Positions 1 to 10,165 are shown, counted from the first letter of the stretch. The stretch is DNA of 64,000 nucleotides from Roseibium alexandrii DFL-11 (GCF_000158095.2 NZ_CM011002.1:2511152-2575151); one strand, 5' to 3'. Notes: generated from the sequence alone by a model not told the origin. Made by a program: numbers and translations.

Positions 1-754
1 GCAATTCGCCTTCCGAAAGAAAATGAGATGTGAAAAGCCAACTGGTCGATGTGGAACTGCCAACAATTATAACCGCAAAGCTTGTCAACAAAGCGATGAG
101 GATCCAGGATTGATCAATATTCGCTGCGGCAAGAGAAACAGCCGACACAGTGTACAACACCAGCAGCCACCGAAACGCAGCCTGCGGAACAGTCGCCAAT
201 GCAAAGGCACCGCCACAGATCATTCCGATGGTCACGATGGATGCTATCCAGATGCCTTGAACATCCCCAACTGCAAGCGCTGCAATGGGCACGACGGCCC
301 AAAGTGCGCTCAAGATGGTCGCATGATGGACAGCACGCGCGATGACTTTTGCGGAGGCCTGTTCAATTGGATATCTGCCGCTCTTGTGCCATCTAAGGCC
401 CATTTGAGCCATTACAGCAACAACGAGCAACGCCCATCCAAGCACGTATACTGACGGCAGTATCGTCAAACCGACTGCGGCTAGGGCAGCAGCGTTGATC
501 AGATTTCCCGCAATCATGACGGGGGTCAGACGCAAAACATGCGATATCTGCGCGGCCCGAACCCTGCGTATGACATCTTCGCCCGCCACCGGATAACCAA
601 ATGCCAGAAGGAACGGCTGCATTGAGGTTTTCAGGCTTTGCCGAGACTTACCGGTGGCACTGTGGCGGGCAGACGCCCAGATCTGTCTTCCTGGATGGAC
701 AAACGCCAGAAATATGACCTGGAGCATCGTTTTCCAGTGCGCGGACAACCGCAT
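1..754 (-). CDS. Membrane protein, N-terminal part only (possible signalling protein)
   Basis: This reading frame runs off the left edge, so only about 251 N-terminal residues are visible. Translation of the minus strand gives an unbroken frame with at least five hydrophobic stretches (for example LGWALLVVAVMAQMGL and IWIASIVTIGMICGGAFA), so it is a multi-pass membrane region. The ATG at 754 has a GGAG five bases upstream; a second ATG at 622 has no ribosome binding site. Short soluble loops contain RRVRAAQISHVLRL, a stretch that resembles the start of membrane-anchored GGDEF/EAL proteins. The output domain lies outside the window, so a cyclic-di-GMP role is only a guess. The gene lies downstream of, and on the same strand as, the NarL-type response regulator. 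Confidence 0.6.
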   Translation of the reverse strand, partial: MRLSAHWKTMLQVIFLAFVHPGRQIWASARHSATGKSRQSLKTSMQPFLLAFGYPVAGEDVIRRVRAAQISHVLRLTPVMIAGNLINAAALAAVGLTILPSVYVLGWALLVVAVMAQMGLRWHKSGRYPIEQASAKVIARAVHHATILSALWAVVPIAALAVGDVQGIWIASIVTIGMICGGAFALATVPQAAFRWLLVLYTVSAVSLAAANIDQSWILIALLTSFAVIIVGSSTSTSWLFTSHFLSEGEL

Positions 755-882
755 GCTTACTCCAATACTACGCAACGAGATGCACGCGCCAATACCTTCG
801 CGCACAAAGAGCCTAACTGCCCCCTCATGAAATTACGGTAAAGGAGAAAGGTTCAAAAAAAATTTGTCAGTATTCAACAAAT

Positions 883-909
883 AATGCCGCAACGGGAAGC
901 TGCGGCATT
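883..909 (-). terminator. Hairpin downstream of the response regulator gene
   Basis: A 9-bp perfect stem (AATGCCGCA with TGCGGCATT) and a 9-base loop lie about 60 bases past the stop codon of the response regulator. On the minus strand it is followed by ATTTGTTGAAT, which is only moderately T-rich, so termination may be partial. Confidence 0.5.
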
Positions 910-970
910 GTTTCCATAAACTGAAGATTGGCGATACTGGCAGGTGAATACCGACCGCCGCCATTACCCC

Positions 971-1651
971 CTAGACGTCCGGCGTTTCAACGTTTTCACC
1001 GTTCATTTGCCACTGACCAGCTTCGATTTTCGAGGCGGCAATGACGGCCTGTGTCCGGCTTTCGACGCCCAACTTCTGAAGGATGGCCGAAACGTGCGCT
1101 TTCACAGTCGCCTCGGAGACAGAGAGCTCATAGGCGATCTGCTTGTTCAAGAGGCCTTCTGACAGCATCATGAGCACGCGAACCTGCTGCGGTGTGAGCG
1201 TTGAAAGCCGCTGCACAAGGTCTCCGCTGCCGTCATCGGCAGACAGATCCACATCCGGCGGCGTCCAGACATTGCCCAGCATGACTTCGGCGATGGCTTC
1301 CCGGATGACCTCGATGCCGTGAGATTTCGGGATAAAGCCTGATGAGCCAAATTCCATGGCCTTTCGGATCGCCTGCGGGTCCTCGTTTGCCGAAACAACA
1401 ACGACCGGTACGCCGGTGTGTTGCGCGCGCAGATACATCAATCCTGAAAAGCCGCGCATGCCGGGCATCGTCAGATCCAGAAGGATCAGATCGACCTCGC
1501 CATCTTTCTCCAAAAGCGAGGTTACATCTTCCAATGCCCCCGCCTCAACGATTGAGGCTTGCGGATATTGAGCTTCCAGCGTTTGACGCAAAGCTCCACG
1601 GAACAGCGGGTGATCATCCGCAATGACAAAGCGATACGATGGCGCCGACAC
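971..1651 (-). CDS. NarL/FixJ-family two-component response regulator
   Basis: A 226-residue DNA-binding response regulator. An N-terminal receiver domain (about residues 5-125) has the acidic pair ADD near residue 12, the phospho-acceptor Asp near residue 59 in LILLDLTMPG and the conserved Lys in FIPKS. A C-terminal LuxR-type helix-turn-helix (about 155-212) carries LTPQQVRVLMMLSEGLLNKQ and SEATVKAHVSAILQKL. The start is taken as GTG at 1651 because GGAGG lies five bases upstream and the protein then opens directly on the receiver strand; an in-frame ATG at 1711 would add 20 residues with no ribosome site. No partner kinase is visible nearby, so the signal is unknown. Confidence 0.9.
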   Translation of the reverse strand: MSAPSYRFVIADDHPLFRGALRQTLEAQYPQASIVEAGALEDVTSLLEKDGEVDLILLDLTMPGMRGFSGLMYLRAQHTGVPVVVVSANEDPQAIRKAMEFGSSGFIPKSHGIEVIREAIAEVMLGNVWTPPDVDLSADDGSGDLVQRLSTLTPQQVRVLMMLSEGLLNKQIAYELSVSEATVKAHVSAILQKLGVESRTQAVIAASKIEAGQWQMNGENVETPDV

Positions 1652-2117
1652 GTTTTCCTCCCAGATCAGCCTTCTTTTTTCAGGCCGTTTATCGAACGGG
1701 TGTCTGCGCACTCTCCTCCGAAAGACAAGGCTTTACGCCGGGCTATCACACACTTACGCAGACGTGGTTCGTAATGTTTGAAAGTATGTGCCTCAGGGCG
1801 CGTTGGCAAGTCAAACCATGCGGCGGCGCTCCGTTCTTATCAAAGGTACAATCGGTCTCGCAAATAAGCATGAAACCCTGCAACAACACTTGATTGATTC
1901 ACTATACTTCCGCTGAAGTGAAACTATTGCCACTGAACGCAGCTGACACATCCTCAAAAGCAGTTTTAATCTCCAAAAACTACAACCCAGATAACGTTTA
2001 TACCATCTGCGTTTTCCACAGATTAACAAAGCCACAAATAAGAACTTCAAAAAACAAATTAATTACAATAACTTCACGTCGCTGATTGTTCTTTTCCCTA
2101 ATCAAAGTTTCTTCAAA
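1652..2117. other. Gene-free divergent promoter region
   Basis: About 466 bases separate the response regulator from the thioesterase. The right half is AT-rich and contains a nested inverted repeat, TTCACT (1898-1903) with AGTGAA (1917-1922) around ACTTC/GAAGT. Short frames here have no ribosome site or family resemblance. It probably holds the promoters of both flanking genes; no clear -35/-10 pair was identified. Confidence 0.45.
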
Positions 2118-2987
2118 ATGGCGCTTTCACCAACTCTCTATTCCTTCACCAACCGGTGGGAATGCGATGAAAATGATCACTTGAACGTCCAGTTCTATTT
2201 CAGCCGCTTTGATGAGGCAGATCAGCAATTCCGGCTGATATCTGGCCTCAGCGACAGCGTTGCAGGGGCACGTCGTGTACGCCATGTACGCTATCATAAG
2301 GAGCTGCGGACCGGAGATCTCATCACCGTGCACTCGGGGATCGCTTTCGACGGTCCGCATTTGCTGACAGTGGTGCACGAGATGCGCAACTCAGGCACCG
2401 GCGCGTTGAGCGCGACCGCTATCGACGGATACGAGCCAAATCCCGGCACGGTCAAATCACTGCGCCAGAGGTTTGCGGATTATCAGACTCCCATGTCCTC
2501 CGACGCAACACCGCGCGGACTGTCGGCCAGCCCGGCCAGCGCCCGCCCGGCATTGGACAAACTCCTGCAGAACAACGGAGCGCTCTGCTTCCGCGGGACC
2601 GTAATGCCCAGACACGTCAATGCGGACGGAAAAGCAGATGATCAATTTGCTTTGTCTTGCTGCACCGACGGCGTTCCGCATGTGTGGGAGCGCAGCCCCC
2701 TCACCCAAGCCTATCTAAGCCAGCACAATCTCGGTCGGGTCGCTATCGAAATGAAGCTGATTTGGCATTCACCGCTGAAGTCTGGCGACATGATTGTCGT
2801 GGCCTCCGGTTTTACCGGCAGCCAGAACAAGACCTTCGGGATGCGGCATCATGTTTTCGAAAGCCGGACCAACCGCTTGGCCGCAACGCTCGATGTAGTC
2901 GCGCTGACAATGGATCTTGATGCCCGGCGCGCGGTCGATTTGCCGGAAGAGGCGAGAACCGCCATTTCCAAGATGGTGCTTGCTTAG
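2118..2987 (+). CDS. Double hot-dog acyl-CoA thioesterase family protein
   Basis: A 289-residue cytosolic protein with two tandem hot-dog folds. The first (residues about 5-110) opens with RWECDENDHLNVQFYFSRFD, the Asp/Asn-His-x-N-x-x-x-Y pattern of 4HBT-type thioesterases. The second (about 150-270) has the related GTVMPRHVNADGKADDQFAL and ends with a YxxR-like strand. Such proteins hydrolyse acyl-CoA thioesters to free acid and CoA, and double hot-dog members occur beside carnitine or betaine catabolism genes, but no such genes are seen here. No strong ribosome site precedes the ATG. The substrate cannot be told from sequence. Confidence 0.75.
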   Translation: MALSPTLYSFTNRWECDENDHLNVQFYFSRFDEADQQFRLISGLSDSVAGARRVRHVRYHKELRTGDLITVHSGIAFDGPHLLTVVHEMRNSGTGALSATAIDGYEPNPGTVKSLRQRFADYQTPMSSDATPRGLSASPASARPALDKLLQNNGALCFRGTVMPRHVNADGKADDQFALSCCTDGVPHVWERSPLTQAYLSQHNLGRVAIEMKLIWHSPLKSGDMIVVASGFTGSQNKTFGMRHHVFESRTNRLAATLDVVALTMDLDARRAVDLPEEARTAISKMVLA

Positions 2988-3024
2988 AATTCAAAGATGT
3001 CTTTCGGCCACGCGACGGTTTCGA

Positions 3025-3564
3025 TCAGTTTCCGGAACCGTCGAGGTCCTTTTGAAGCTCGCGGACCATGCCGAAAAACCGGCGCATGGCTGTCTCAGTG
3101 AAATCGAGGACACGATCGAGTTCTTCCTCGTCCTCTGAGGTCATTCCAGAGGTTTGATCTCCGGGTTTTGTACCGGTAGCAGGGCGATCCAGGGCGGAGC
3201 CTGGCGGCAATTGGGACTGACCGTTTGCTTCGGCGCCTTCCAGCTCTTCCACGCGAGCGGTCAGTCTCTCAACTTCACCGGCCAGCGTGTTGATTTCCGC
3301 CAGATAGGCCTCTTCGGCCAAGGGCACGGGATTGCATCGCCATGCCTCGTTTTTCTGTTTGCAGACAGAGACAGTTCCATTTTGACGATCCACTCTCAGA
3401 ACGTCACCATCCACGGAGACCAGAGAATACCTTTCCGGCGTGCCGTCTGTCACAGCTGTTACGGTTTCTTCCGACACCGCCTCTTCGGCAAACGCCGCGC
3501 CGATCACCGAAACACTCAGACACACCACAATGCCGAATGCTGCTGAAATACTCTTGCGGATCAT
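3025..3564 (-). CDS. Secreted coiled-coil protein of unknown function
   Basis: A 179-residue protein not assigned to a family. The start at 3564 follows AGGAG at ten bases and gives a clear Sec signal peptide (MIRKSISAAFGIVVCLSVSV, cleavage after AAFA). The mature part has a short beta-rich region with two cysteines (VCKQKNEAWRC), then a heptad-like helix (about residues 85-115, EINTLAGEVERLTARVEELE), a Pro/Gly linker and an acidic C-terminal helix ending in RELQKDLDGSGN. It is most likely periplasmic. It is followed on the same strand by no close partner and sits back-to-back with the DNA ligase gene's 3' side. Confidence 0.65.
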   Translation of the reverse strand: MIRKSISAAFGIVVCLSVSVIGAAFAEEAVSEETVTAVTDGTPERYSLVSVDGDVLRVDRQNGTVSVCKQKNEAWRCNPVPLAEEAYLAEINTLAGEVERLTARVEELEGAEANGQSQLPPGSALDRPATGTKPGDQTSGMTSEDEEELDRVLDFTETAMRRFFGMVRELQKDLDGSGN

Positions 3565-3684
3565 GATGCCGGTTCTCCTGGCTCCGTGAAATCGGACACT
3601 CTGATGAGCACGTTGGAATAACCGTTGCCATAAATCCATGGCCAAAGCACGGCCTCTTTGGAACTTGTCACCACAGATAGCCGA

Positions 3685-5349
3685 TTAGCTGGATGCCACT
3701 CTTACAGGATTCAACAGCTTCTCCAGCGTTTCCAATCGGTCCGCCTCTCCAGCAGGCTTGTCCCAGCGCAGCCGTGAAATGCGCGGAAAGCGCATGGCAA
3801 CACCGGATTTGTGCCGGCTGGATCTGTTTAGTCCCTCAAAAGCCACCTCCAGAACAAGGCCATGATCTTTGCTGTAGGCAACCTCCCGGACAGGACCGAA
3901 CCTGTTGGTCGTGTTTCCTCGGACAAACTTGTCGATCTGCTGCAACTCTTCGTCTGTAAAACCAAAATAGGCCTTGCCGACCGGCACCAGTTCATCGCCG
4001 GTCTCTGCCGCCCGCCACAGCCCGAATGTGTAGTCGGAATAAAAGGACGAGCGCTTGCCGTGGCCCCGCTGGGCATACATCAACACGGCATCGATCAGGT
4101 GCGGCTCCCGCTTCCATTTATACCAGAGGCCCTTTGGCCGCCCGCCGGTATAGACCGTATCCCAGCGTTTCAGCATGAGCCCCTCAACGGCGGCTGCATC
4201 TTCCTTGTCCAGCCGGCTTTCAGGCGTGTTCCGCGCCTCTGTTATGTCTTCCCAAGTCGTCGCGGGTACAAGCGGCGACAGGTCGATCCGCGGATGATCG
4301 ATGTCAGCCACAAAAGCTTCAAGGCGGCGGCGGCGTTCGTCAAAGGGAAACGGCCTCAAATCCTCACCATTGAGAGACAAAAGATCATAAGCCCGGATGG
4401 CAGCCGGAAACTCCTTCAAAAGCTTGGGGCCAGCTGTTTTTCTGTTCAGGCGTTTTTGAAGATCGCCGAACGGACGAACCTTGCCGCCCTCCATGACAAG
4501 CAACTCGCCATCAATACAGCCGTTGAAGTTCAGCGCATCCAGAACATCCGGAAAGCCGCGCGAGATGTCTTCACCGGTGCGGCTGAACAGACGGCGCACC
4601 TTTTGTTCGTCCCGCGTTTCACCAGCTGCTGCTTGAATGCGGATGCCATCCCATTTCCATTCAACCGCGAAATCAGTCGCTTCAAGCTGATCCGGATCCC
4701 TGTCCGCATCAAGCGGGTGGGCCAGCATGACGGGCCGAAAGGGTGCCGGGTCCAGATTATCCGGGCGCTCCCCTTTGCCCTCGGCCCAGGCAAACAAGGT
4801 TTCATAGGGCGGCTTCAGCCCGAACCAAACCTCCTCAATGTCCGAAACACTAAGATCACCCAGTCGGGCCAGGGCGGTTTTCGCAAGACGTGCAGATACC
4901 CCGACCCGGAGCCCGCCCGTAACCAGCTTCAGCACGGCCCACCGGCCTGTCTCATCCAATTGATCCAGCCATGTCGAGATCAAGCGCGGCGCATCAGTTT
5001 TGCCCGCGGTCTCAAGCGCATCGACAACACCCGTGAGTTCAATCTGCTCACGCACAGCGCTCGCGCCGTAGTCGGAAGGCGCAGGCCACATGAGGGCGAT
5101 GGTCTCAGACAGATCGCCAACAAAATCATAGGACAAGGCAAACAGCGTTTCGTCCGAACGCTCTGCGATCAGCGCTTTCAAGACAGCTGGTTTTGCGTGT
5201 TTGAACTTCAGTTCGCCGGTTAACGCCGCCAGCGCATAGCCGCGTTCCGGGTCAGGTGTTTCCTGAAAATACCGGACCAGAAGCGCCTCTTTTGCAAGGC
5301 GCCTCGGTTCTAACGACAAGCGGTCAAGTAATTGGGAAAAAACACGCAT
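3685..5349 (-). CDS. ATP-dependent DNA ligase, cisplatin/LADR type
   Basis: A 554-residue ATP-dependent DNA ligase of the group named ligase-associated DNA damage response (cisplatin damage response ligase). The N-terminal helical DNA-binding domain contains PDPERGYALAALTGELKF. The nucleotidyltransferase core has motif I EWKWDGIR with the lysine that becomes adenylated near residue 230, motif III YDLLSLNGEDLRP, motif IV EGLMLKRWDTVY and motif V WYKWKREP; an OB domain follows (residues about 430-540). It seals nicks, probably after processing by the Lhr helicase, exonuclease and PdeM encoded at 17.4-21.8 kb. In many genomes the ligase is directly next to those genes; here about 12 kb intervenes. 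ATG 5349 was preferred to GTG 5355 on family alignment; neither has a good ribosome site. Confidence 0.93.
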   Translation of the reverse strand: MRVFSQLLDRLSLEPRRLAKEALLVRYFQETPDPERGYALAALTGELKFKHAKPAVLKALIAERSDETLFALSYDFVGDLSETIALMWPAPSDYGASAVREQIELTGVVDALETAGKTDAPRLISTWLDQLDETGRWAVLKLVTGGLRVGVSARLAKTALARLGDLSVSDIEEVWFGLKPPYETLFAWAEGKGERPDNLDPAPFRPVMLAHPLDADRDPDQLEATDFAVEWKWDGIRIQAAAGETRDEQKVRRLFSRTGEDISRGFPDVLDALNFNGCIDGELLVMEGGKVRPFGDLQKRLNRKTAGPKLLKEFPAAIRAYDLLSLNGEDLRPFPFDERRRRLEAFVADIDHPRIDLSPLVPATTWEDITEARNTPESRLDKEDAAAVEGLMLKRWDTVYTGGRPKGLWYKWKREPHLIDAVLMYAQRGHGKRSSFYSDYTFGLWRAAETGDELVPVGKAYFGFTDEELQQIDKFVRGNTTNRFGPVREVAYSKDHGLVLEVAFEGLNRSSRHKSGVAMRFPRISRLRWDKPAGEADRLETLEKLLNPVRVASS

Positions 5350-5434
5350 GAACACAAAAAACCGGGAAAGAGGGGCGAGGGCAACTCTATCCCGGTTAGA
5401 TGCTGTTCAGGAAATGAAGGTCAAGCCAATGGAA

Positions 5435-7753
5435 CTAGGCGGCAATTTCCTCTGACCGTTCTGCGGTTAAGTACTGCAGTCCAACCGTGTCCTCATAGAC
5501 CCATTTTACGGCCATCGGATACTGGTGTCCTTTGGTGTCTTCATAGGTGACATGCATGCCCTCAACCGCACCGTGAAAGTTCATCACGCCAATGCCGCCT
5601 TCCGAGCTGTTCATCAAACGGGTCCGGATATGCTCGCCGCTTTCGGAAATCAGATGGATTTGCTGGCCACGCTCTTGTTTGCGGTTGGCGCGCCGGCGTT
5701 CTTCAACATCCCGTGCCATCTCATTGAGGAAGCCTTCAATGCCTTGCGACATTTCGTCAGCAACGTTTTTCACTGCGACAGCAATGTGATCCACCGTCTC
5801 GGCCTCTCCGGCCGTTGCCTGGATGGCCTGATCCACGCTCTCCGCACTGTTGACCGCGTTTGCTGTCCGCTGGCTGCCATGGTGATGCTTTGCGAGATTT
5901 CCTGTGTTGCAATGCTTTGCTCGCCGACCGCTGCCGTGATCGCACCGGCCACTTCACTGATCATCTCGATGGAACCGGAGATCTTGCGAATGGACTCAAC
6001 CGCTTCGCTCGTCAGCCCTTGGACCGACGAAATCTGACTTGAGATTTCTTCAGTTGCCTTGGCGGTCTGGGTCGAGAGTTCCTTCACCTCAGCGGCAACA
6101 ACCGCAAAACCTTTACCGGCATCTCCCGCCCGGGCGGCCTCAATGGTCGCGTTCAACGCAAGGAGGTTTGTCTGTTCGGCAATGGCGCGGATCATCTCAA
6201 CGACGGTGCCAATTTTTTCAACCGCCTCCGCCAGGCTGGAAACATTGCCGTCTGTTTGCTGGGCCACGCCAGTCGCATCTTCAATGACGTTGCTGGCCCG
6301 ATCTGCCTGGCTGAGAATTTCCTGGATTGCCGCGGACATTTCCTCGGCCGCTGCCGCCACGGTTTGAACGTTGTCAGACGACGAGGAGGAGGCATTCTTG
6401 GCCTCGGTTGCAGCGCTGGACGCCCCTTGCGAGATATCGCGGACGCGTGCGGCTATGTCGGTCATCTGACCGGTTTTTTCGTTCACATCTCCAGTGACAC
6501 TGGCCATCAGATTGCGGAACTTCTCGATAAGGCTTTCCATCTGATTCTGGCGCATGCGCTCGCGGTCACGCTCCTTGGCAGCTTCTGTTTCCAGAACACC
6601 GCGCACCCGCGCATTCTCCTGGAACACTTCACCAGCCTTGGCCAGTTCGCCAATCGCGTCCGTGCGGTCACTGAACGGCATCTTGAAGTCAATATCGCCA
6701 TCAGCAATCCGGACCAGACTACTCGTCAGGCGACCAAGCGTTTGGGTGACATTGCGCAACTGCCACGCGACCAGGGCCAAGGTTACCAGAACGACCGCGA
6801 TCGTTTCGCCAAGAACCAGCATCAAGTGCCCGTTCGCAGCCTCGGAGATTTGTGCCGCGCGTGCCTCACCGGCTTTCAACATTTCGATCGAAGCTGCGCG
6901 GATCATGTTCAGGCGCTCGGTTGCTTTGCCGAACCAGACGGACCCTTCAGTGCCTTGCCCGTCCTTTGTTTCAGGCAGTGTGCGCAATACCTTGCGCCAC
7001 TCCATCACCTGGTCCACGGCTGGGCCGGACACAGTTTGCTCAAACATTGCCTGTTGTTGCGGAGAAGCGATTTGCTGGAAATTCTTCAAGAAGGCTGTTT
7101 CGACTGACAGACGGTCAAAATATGCCAGGAACCGCGCTGAGGGGATTTCACCGTCTTTGCCAACGATTGCGAACAACTGTCCACCGATTGCCCGCTCCAG
7201 ACCGCCGGCTTCAATTGCTTCGGTCAACAAAAGAAACGGTGTCATATGCTGGGCGTATTCATTGTCCGAGCTCGCCTGAACCGCAGAGTTCACAATCGTG
7301 ATCAGCTTGCGCACCTTGCCGGAATAAAAAGCCAGATTGTCCGGACCTTTAACCGACTTCGCGTCGACACCGGCTCGGTGTTGGGTGATCTGATCAAGCT
7401 CGGCGCTGGTCGTGCGAACGCGCTCCAGAAGCTTTTCGTTGCTGATATCAAAGTCGGCTACCGCGGCCTGCATTTCCGCCACTGCGGCGTCAGTCGCCTT
7501 GCGTTGATTGTCAAGCAGTTCGCGTGCCGGCGGCATAACCGGAAGCCATAAGCACCGCGGTTCGGCCACGTTCCTTCTGCAACTCGTGCAAAACCGCTTC
7601 TGAGCGTTCTGAAATCAGTGCGGTCGGAAGGATTTCTGATGCCTTCCGGCTTTCGATCATGGCCTCATTGAGGGCCAGCCCACTGGCAATCATAAACGCC
7701 ACCAACGGAACGATGGCGAGCAGCGCAATCTGCGCGCGAATTGATTTGAACAT
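5435..7753 (-). pseudogene. NIT-HAMP-MCP-PilZ chemoreceptor broken by two frameshifts
   Basis: Three overlapping frames together encode one methyl-accepting chemotaxis protein. The first (from about 7753) has a membrane anchor (QIALLAIVPLVAFMIASG) and the start of a nitrate/nitrite-sensing (NIT) domain, [17 protein letters not shown]. Near 7530-7545 the frame must shift by one base to continue into the rest of NIT, a second membrane helix ([19 protein letters not shown]), HAMP and the signalling hairpin [20 protein letters not shown]. Near 5850-5870 a second shift is needed to reach the C-terminal PilZ-like domain (RRRANRKQERG, SSEGGIGVMNFHG), which may bind cyclic di-GMP. All domains are otherwise well preserved, so the damage is recent or due to sequence error. 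Start at ATG 7753 (GGGG six bases upstream). Confidence 0.8.
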
Positions 7754-8061
7754 CCCAAACCCCAGCGAAATTCTGTCACGCAAATTTAACGCAGAGGCAG
7801 GTTAAAAATTTACATATACCCAAAGATGTTATTCCCTACATCTTTATACTATCGGTATTAATTACATGGATGCGAAAGAAGCGATTCTGCCAATACGGCC
7901 AATACTTACAATATCGCTCAAAATATGAGCATTTCTTTCTGGTGGACGTCGCTGCGATAAGCCTGTATAAGCCGCGACCCACAAGGGCCTGCATGGTGAT
8001 GGCCCGGTCCGGTAGACTGCTGATTGGCACGCAGGTGATCCGGAGCAGTCGAAAGAATCCA
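7754..8061. other. Gene-free divergent region upstream of DEAD-box helicase
   Basis: About 308 bases between the MCP start and the helicase start. An in-frame extension of the helicase runs through this interval (ATG at 7870) but it has no resemblance to helicase N-termini. The left part is AT-rich (AAAAATTTACATATACC, ATACTATCGGTATTAATTACATG). A long 5' leader for the helicase mRNA, as seen in cold-inducible helicases, is possible but not shown. Confidence 0.4.
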
Positions 8062-10161
8062 ATGACCGAATTGATGTCGCTCGCCCCGGCGCTGAAAGCC
8101 GCGCTGGCGAAACGTGGCTATGAAACCCTCACTCCCGTTCAAGAAAGTGTTCTGACCGAAGCGCCCGCCAACGCCGATCTTCTTGTGTCCGCGCAAACCG
8201 GCTCCGGCAAAACCGTTGCCTTTGGCCTTGCCCTCGCCTCAACCATTTTGGGCGAAGAAGAAACGCTTGGAAAACCTGGTGCCCCGATCGCACTCGCCAT
8301 TGCGCCAACCCGCGAACTGGCGCTGCAGGTCAAGGAAGAGCTGACCTGGCTTTATGGCGAAGCCGGTGCTGTGACCGCCTCTTGTGTCGGCGGCATGGAC
8401 CCGCGCATGGAACGGCGGACACTGGACCGCGGCGTACACATAGTGGTCGGCACGCCCGGGCGCCTGCGCGACCACATTGAACGTGGCGCGCTGGACCTTT
8501 CCGAACTTCGCGCTGTCGTGCTCGATGAGGCCGACGAGATGCTGGACATGGGTTTCCGCGAAGATCTGGAATTCATTCTGGATGCCGCACCGGAAAACCG
8601 CCGCACGCTCATGTTCTCGGCAACGGTGCCAAAACCGATTGCCGAACTTGCAAAACGCTTCCAGAAAGATGCTGTCCGCCTTTCGACGATCAACGCCCGC
8701 GAACAACACGTTGATATCGATTACATCGCGCACCCTGTCGCGCCTAATGAACGCGAGAACGCGATCATCAACGTGTTGCGCCTGCATGAAGCAGAAAAGG
8801 CAATCGTGTTCTGCCAGACACGAGAAGGTGTCAGCCGCCTGACGGCCCGCCTTGCCAACCGGGGCTTCAGGATTGTTTCACTCTCCGGTGAGCTGAGCCA
8901 GGAGCAGCGGACAGCCGCGTTGACTGCCATGAAGAACGGCACGGCACGCGTTTGTGTCGCGACCGACGTTGCCGCACGTGGCATCGACTTGCCGAACCTT
9001 GATCTCGTGATCCACGCGGATTTGCCGACAGGCAAGGCTGCCCTTTTGCACCGTTCGGGCCGGACCGGGCGCGCAGGGCGCAAAGGCACCTGTGTGCTGA
9101 TGGTTCCCTTCCCACGCCGCCGTCAAGCCGAGCGAACTCTGCATTTCGCAAACATTACGGCCACCTGGAAAGGCGCACCAACGTCAGACGAAATCCGGGC
9201 CAAGGATAAAGAACGGCTCTTGGCAGACCCGGTCCTCTCCGCAGAGCTGGAAGAAGAAGAACGGGTGATTGCCGGAGAACTGCTGGCTCTTCACAGCGCT
9301 GAACAGCTGGCAGCTGCTTTCGTCAAGCTTCGCCAGTCCCGCCTGCCTGCACCGGAAGAAGTCGGCGAGCTGAACGAGACCGCGTTGCAAGGCCGCGATG
9401 CCGGTTCGCGCGGCGGGCGCAGCGCTGAAATCAAGAACAACTTCGAAGATGGTGTCTGGTTCTCGCTGTCGCTTGGCCACCGCCAGCGCGCCGAACCGCG
9501 CTGGATCCTGCCGCTGATCTGCCGGGCCGGTCATGTGACCAAGAAGGAAGTCGGCGCGATCAAGATTTTCCAGAACGAGCTCTATTTCGAGATCTCCGGC
9601 AAGCACGGTGAAAAATTTGCCAGCACCGTTAAGCGCGAGGGGACGGGTGAGGAAAACGTCACCATCAAGTTGCTGGATGCACGCGGCGGCCAGATGCCGC
9701 AACCGCCGAAGGAGGACAACTTCCGGGGCGGTGGCAATCGTGGACGCGGTGATCGGGATCGTGGCCCCAAGGATCGCGGCGACCGGGGTGATAAGGGTGG
9801 CTATCAAAACCGGCGTCCGCGCCGCGGTGATGCGCCCGACTATGAAGAAATGGGCCGTGAAGACACGCTGAAACCAAAGCGTGGACCGAAGCGCGACTTC
9901 GACGCTCCGCGTGGCAAAAAACGCAGCCGCGACGACGTCGATGCAGCACCTCATCATCCAGCCTACGAACCGCTGGATATGAAAGCCCTCGCCAAGGACG
10001 GGGACGCACCGCGCAAAGCTCGCAAACCCCGCGATGCCGACGGCGATGCGCCGCGCAAGGGCAAGCCAAAAGCGGCCGCCAAACCATCTGGAGCGAAGAA
10101 AAAGGCTCCGAAGAAAAACAAGCCATCCCGCGCCCAACGAAAAGCCGACCGGACACAGTAA
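8062..10161 (+). CDS. DEAD-box ATP-dependent RNA helicase with DbpA-type RNA-binding domain
   Basis: A 699-residue RNA helicase. The two RecA domains (residues about 1-370) show the Q motif TPVQ, motif I AQTGSGKT, motif Ib TPGRL, motif II DEAD in VLDEADEMLDMGF, motif III SAT and motif VI HRSGRTGRAG. A DbpA-like RNA-recognition domain follows (about 445-525, EIKNNFEDGVWFSLSLG to NELYFEISGKHGEKF), which suggests binding of structured RNA such as 23S rRNA during ribosome assembly. The last 170 residues are a low-complexity Arg/Gly/Lys/Asp tail expected to be disordered and RNA-binding. The start at 8062 is chosen because homology to the helicase N-terminus (LMSLAPALKAALAKRGYETL) begins there. 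Confidence 0.93.
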   Translation: MTELMSLAPALKAALAKRGYETLTPVQESVLTEAPANADLLVSAQTGSGKTVAFGLALASTILGEEETLGKPGAPIALAIAPTRELALQVKEELTWLYGEAGAVTASCVGGMDPRMERRTLDRGVHIVVGTPGRLRDHIERGALDLSELRAVVLDEADEMLDMGFREDLEFILDAAPENRRTLMFSATVPKPIAELAKRFQKDAVRLSTINAREQHVDIDYIAHPVAPNERENAIINVLRLHEAEKAIVFCQTREGVSRLTARLANRGFRIVSLSGELSQEQRTAALTAMKNGTARVCVATDVAARGIDLPNLDLVIHADLPTGKAALLHRSGRTGRAGRKGTCVLMVPFPRRRQAERTLHFANITATWKGAPTSDEIRAKDKERLLADPVLSAELEEEERVIAGELLALHSAEQLAAAFVKLRQSRLPAPEEVGELNETALQGRDAGSRGGRSAEIKNNFEDGVWFSLSLGHRQRAEPRWILPLICRAGHVTKKEVGAIKIFQNELYFEISGKHGEKFASTVKREGTGEENVTIKLLDARGGQMPQPPKEDNFRGGGNRGRGDRDRGPKDRGDRGDKGGYQNRRPRRGDAPDYEEMGREDTLKPKRGPKRDFDAPRGKKRSRDDVDAAPHHPAYEPLDMKALAKDGDAPRKARKPRDADGDAPRKGKPKAAAKPSGAKKKAPKKNKPSRAQRKADRTQ

Positions 10162-10165
10162 GACC

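Noticed and set aside
1811..2050. 79-codon frame in the divergent region near 1.9 kb
   Set aside because: AT-rich, no ribosome site, Cys/Arg-rich random-looking product.
3862..5223. 453-codon open frame antisense to the DNA ligase
   Set aside because: It mirrors the ligase gene exactly; the opposite strand has all ligase motifs, and this frame has no domain or ribosome site.
7870..8061. 64-residue N-terminal extension of the DEAD-box helicase
   Set aside because: No similarity to helicase N-termini; the conserved region starts at 8062.
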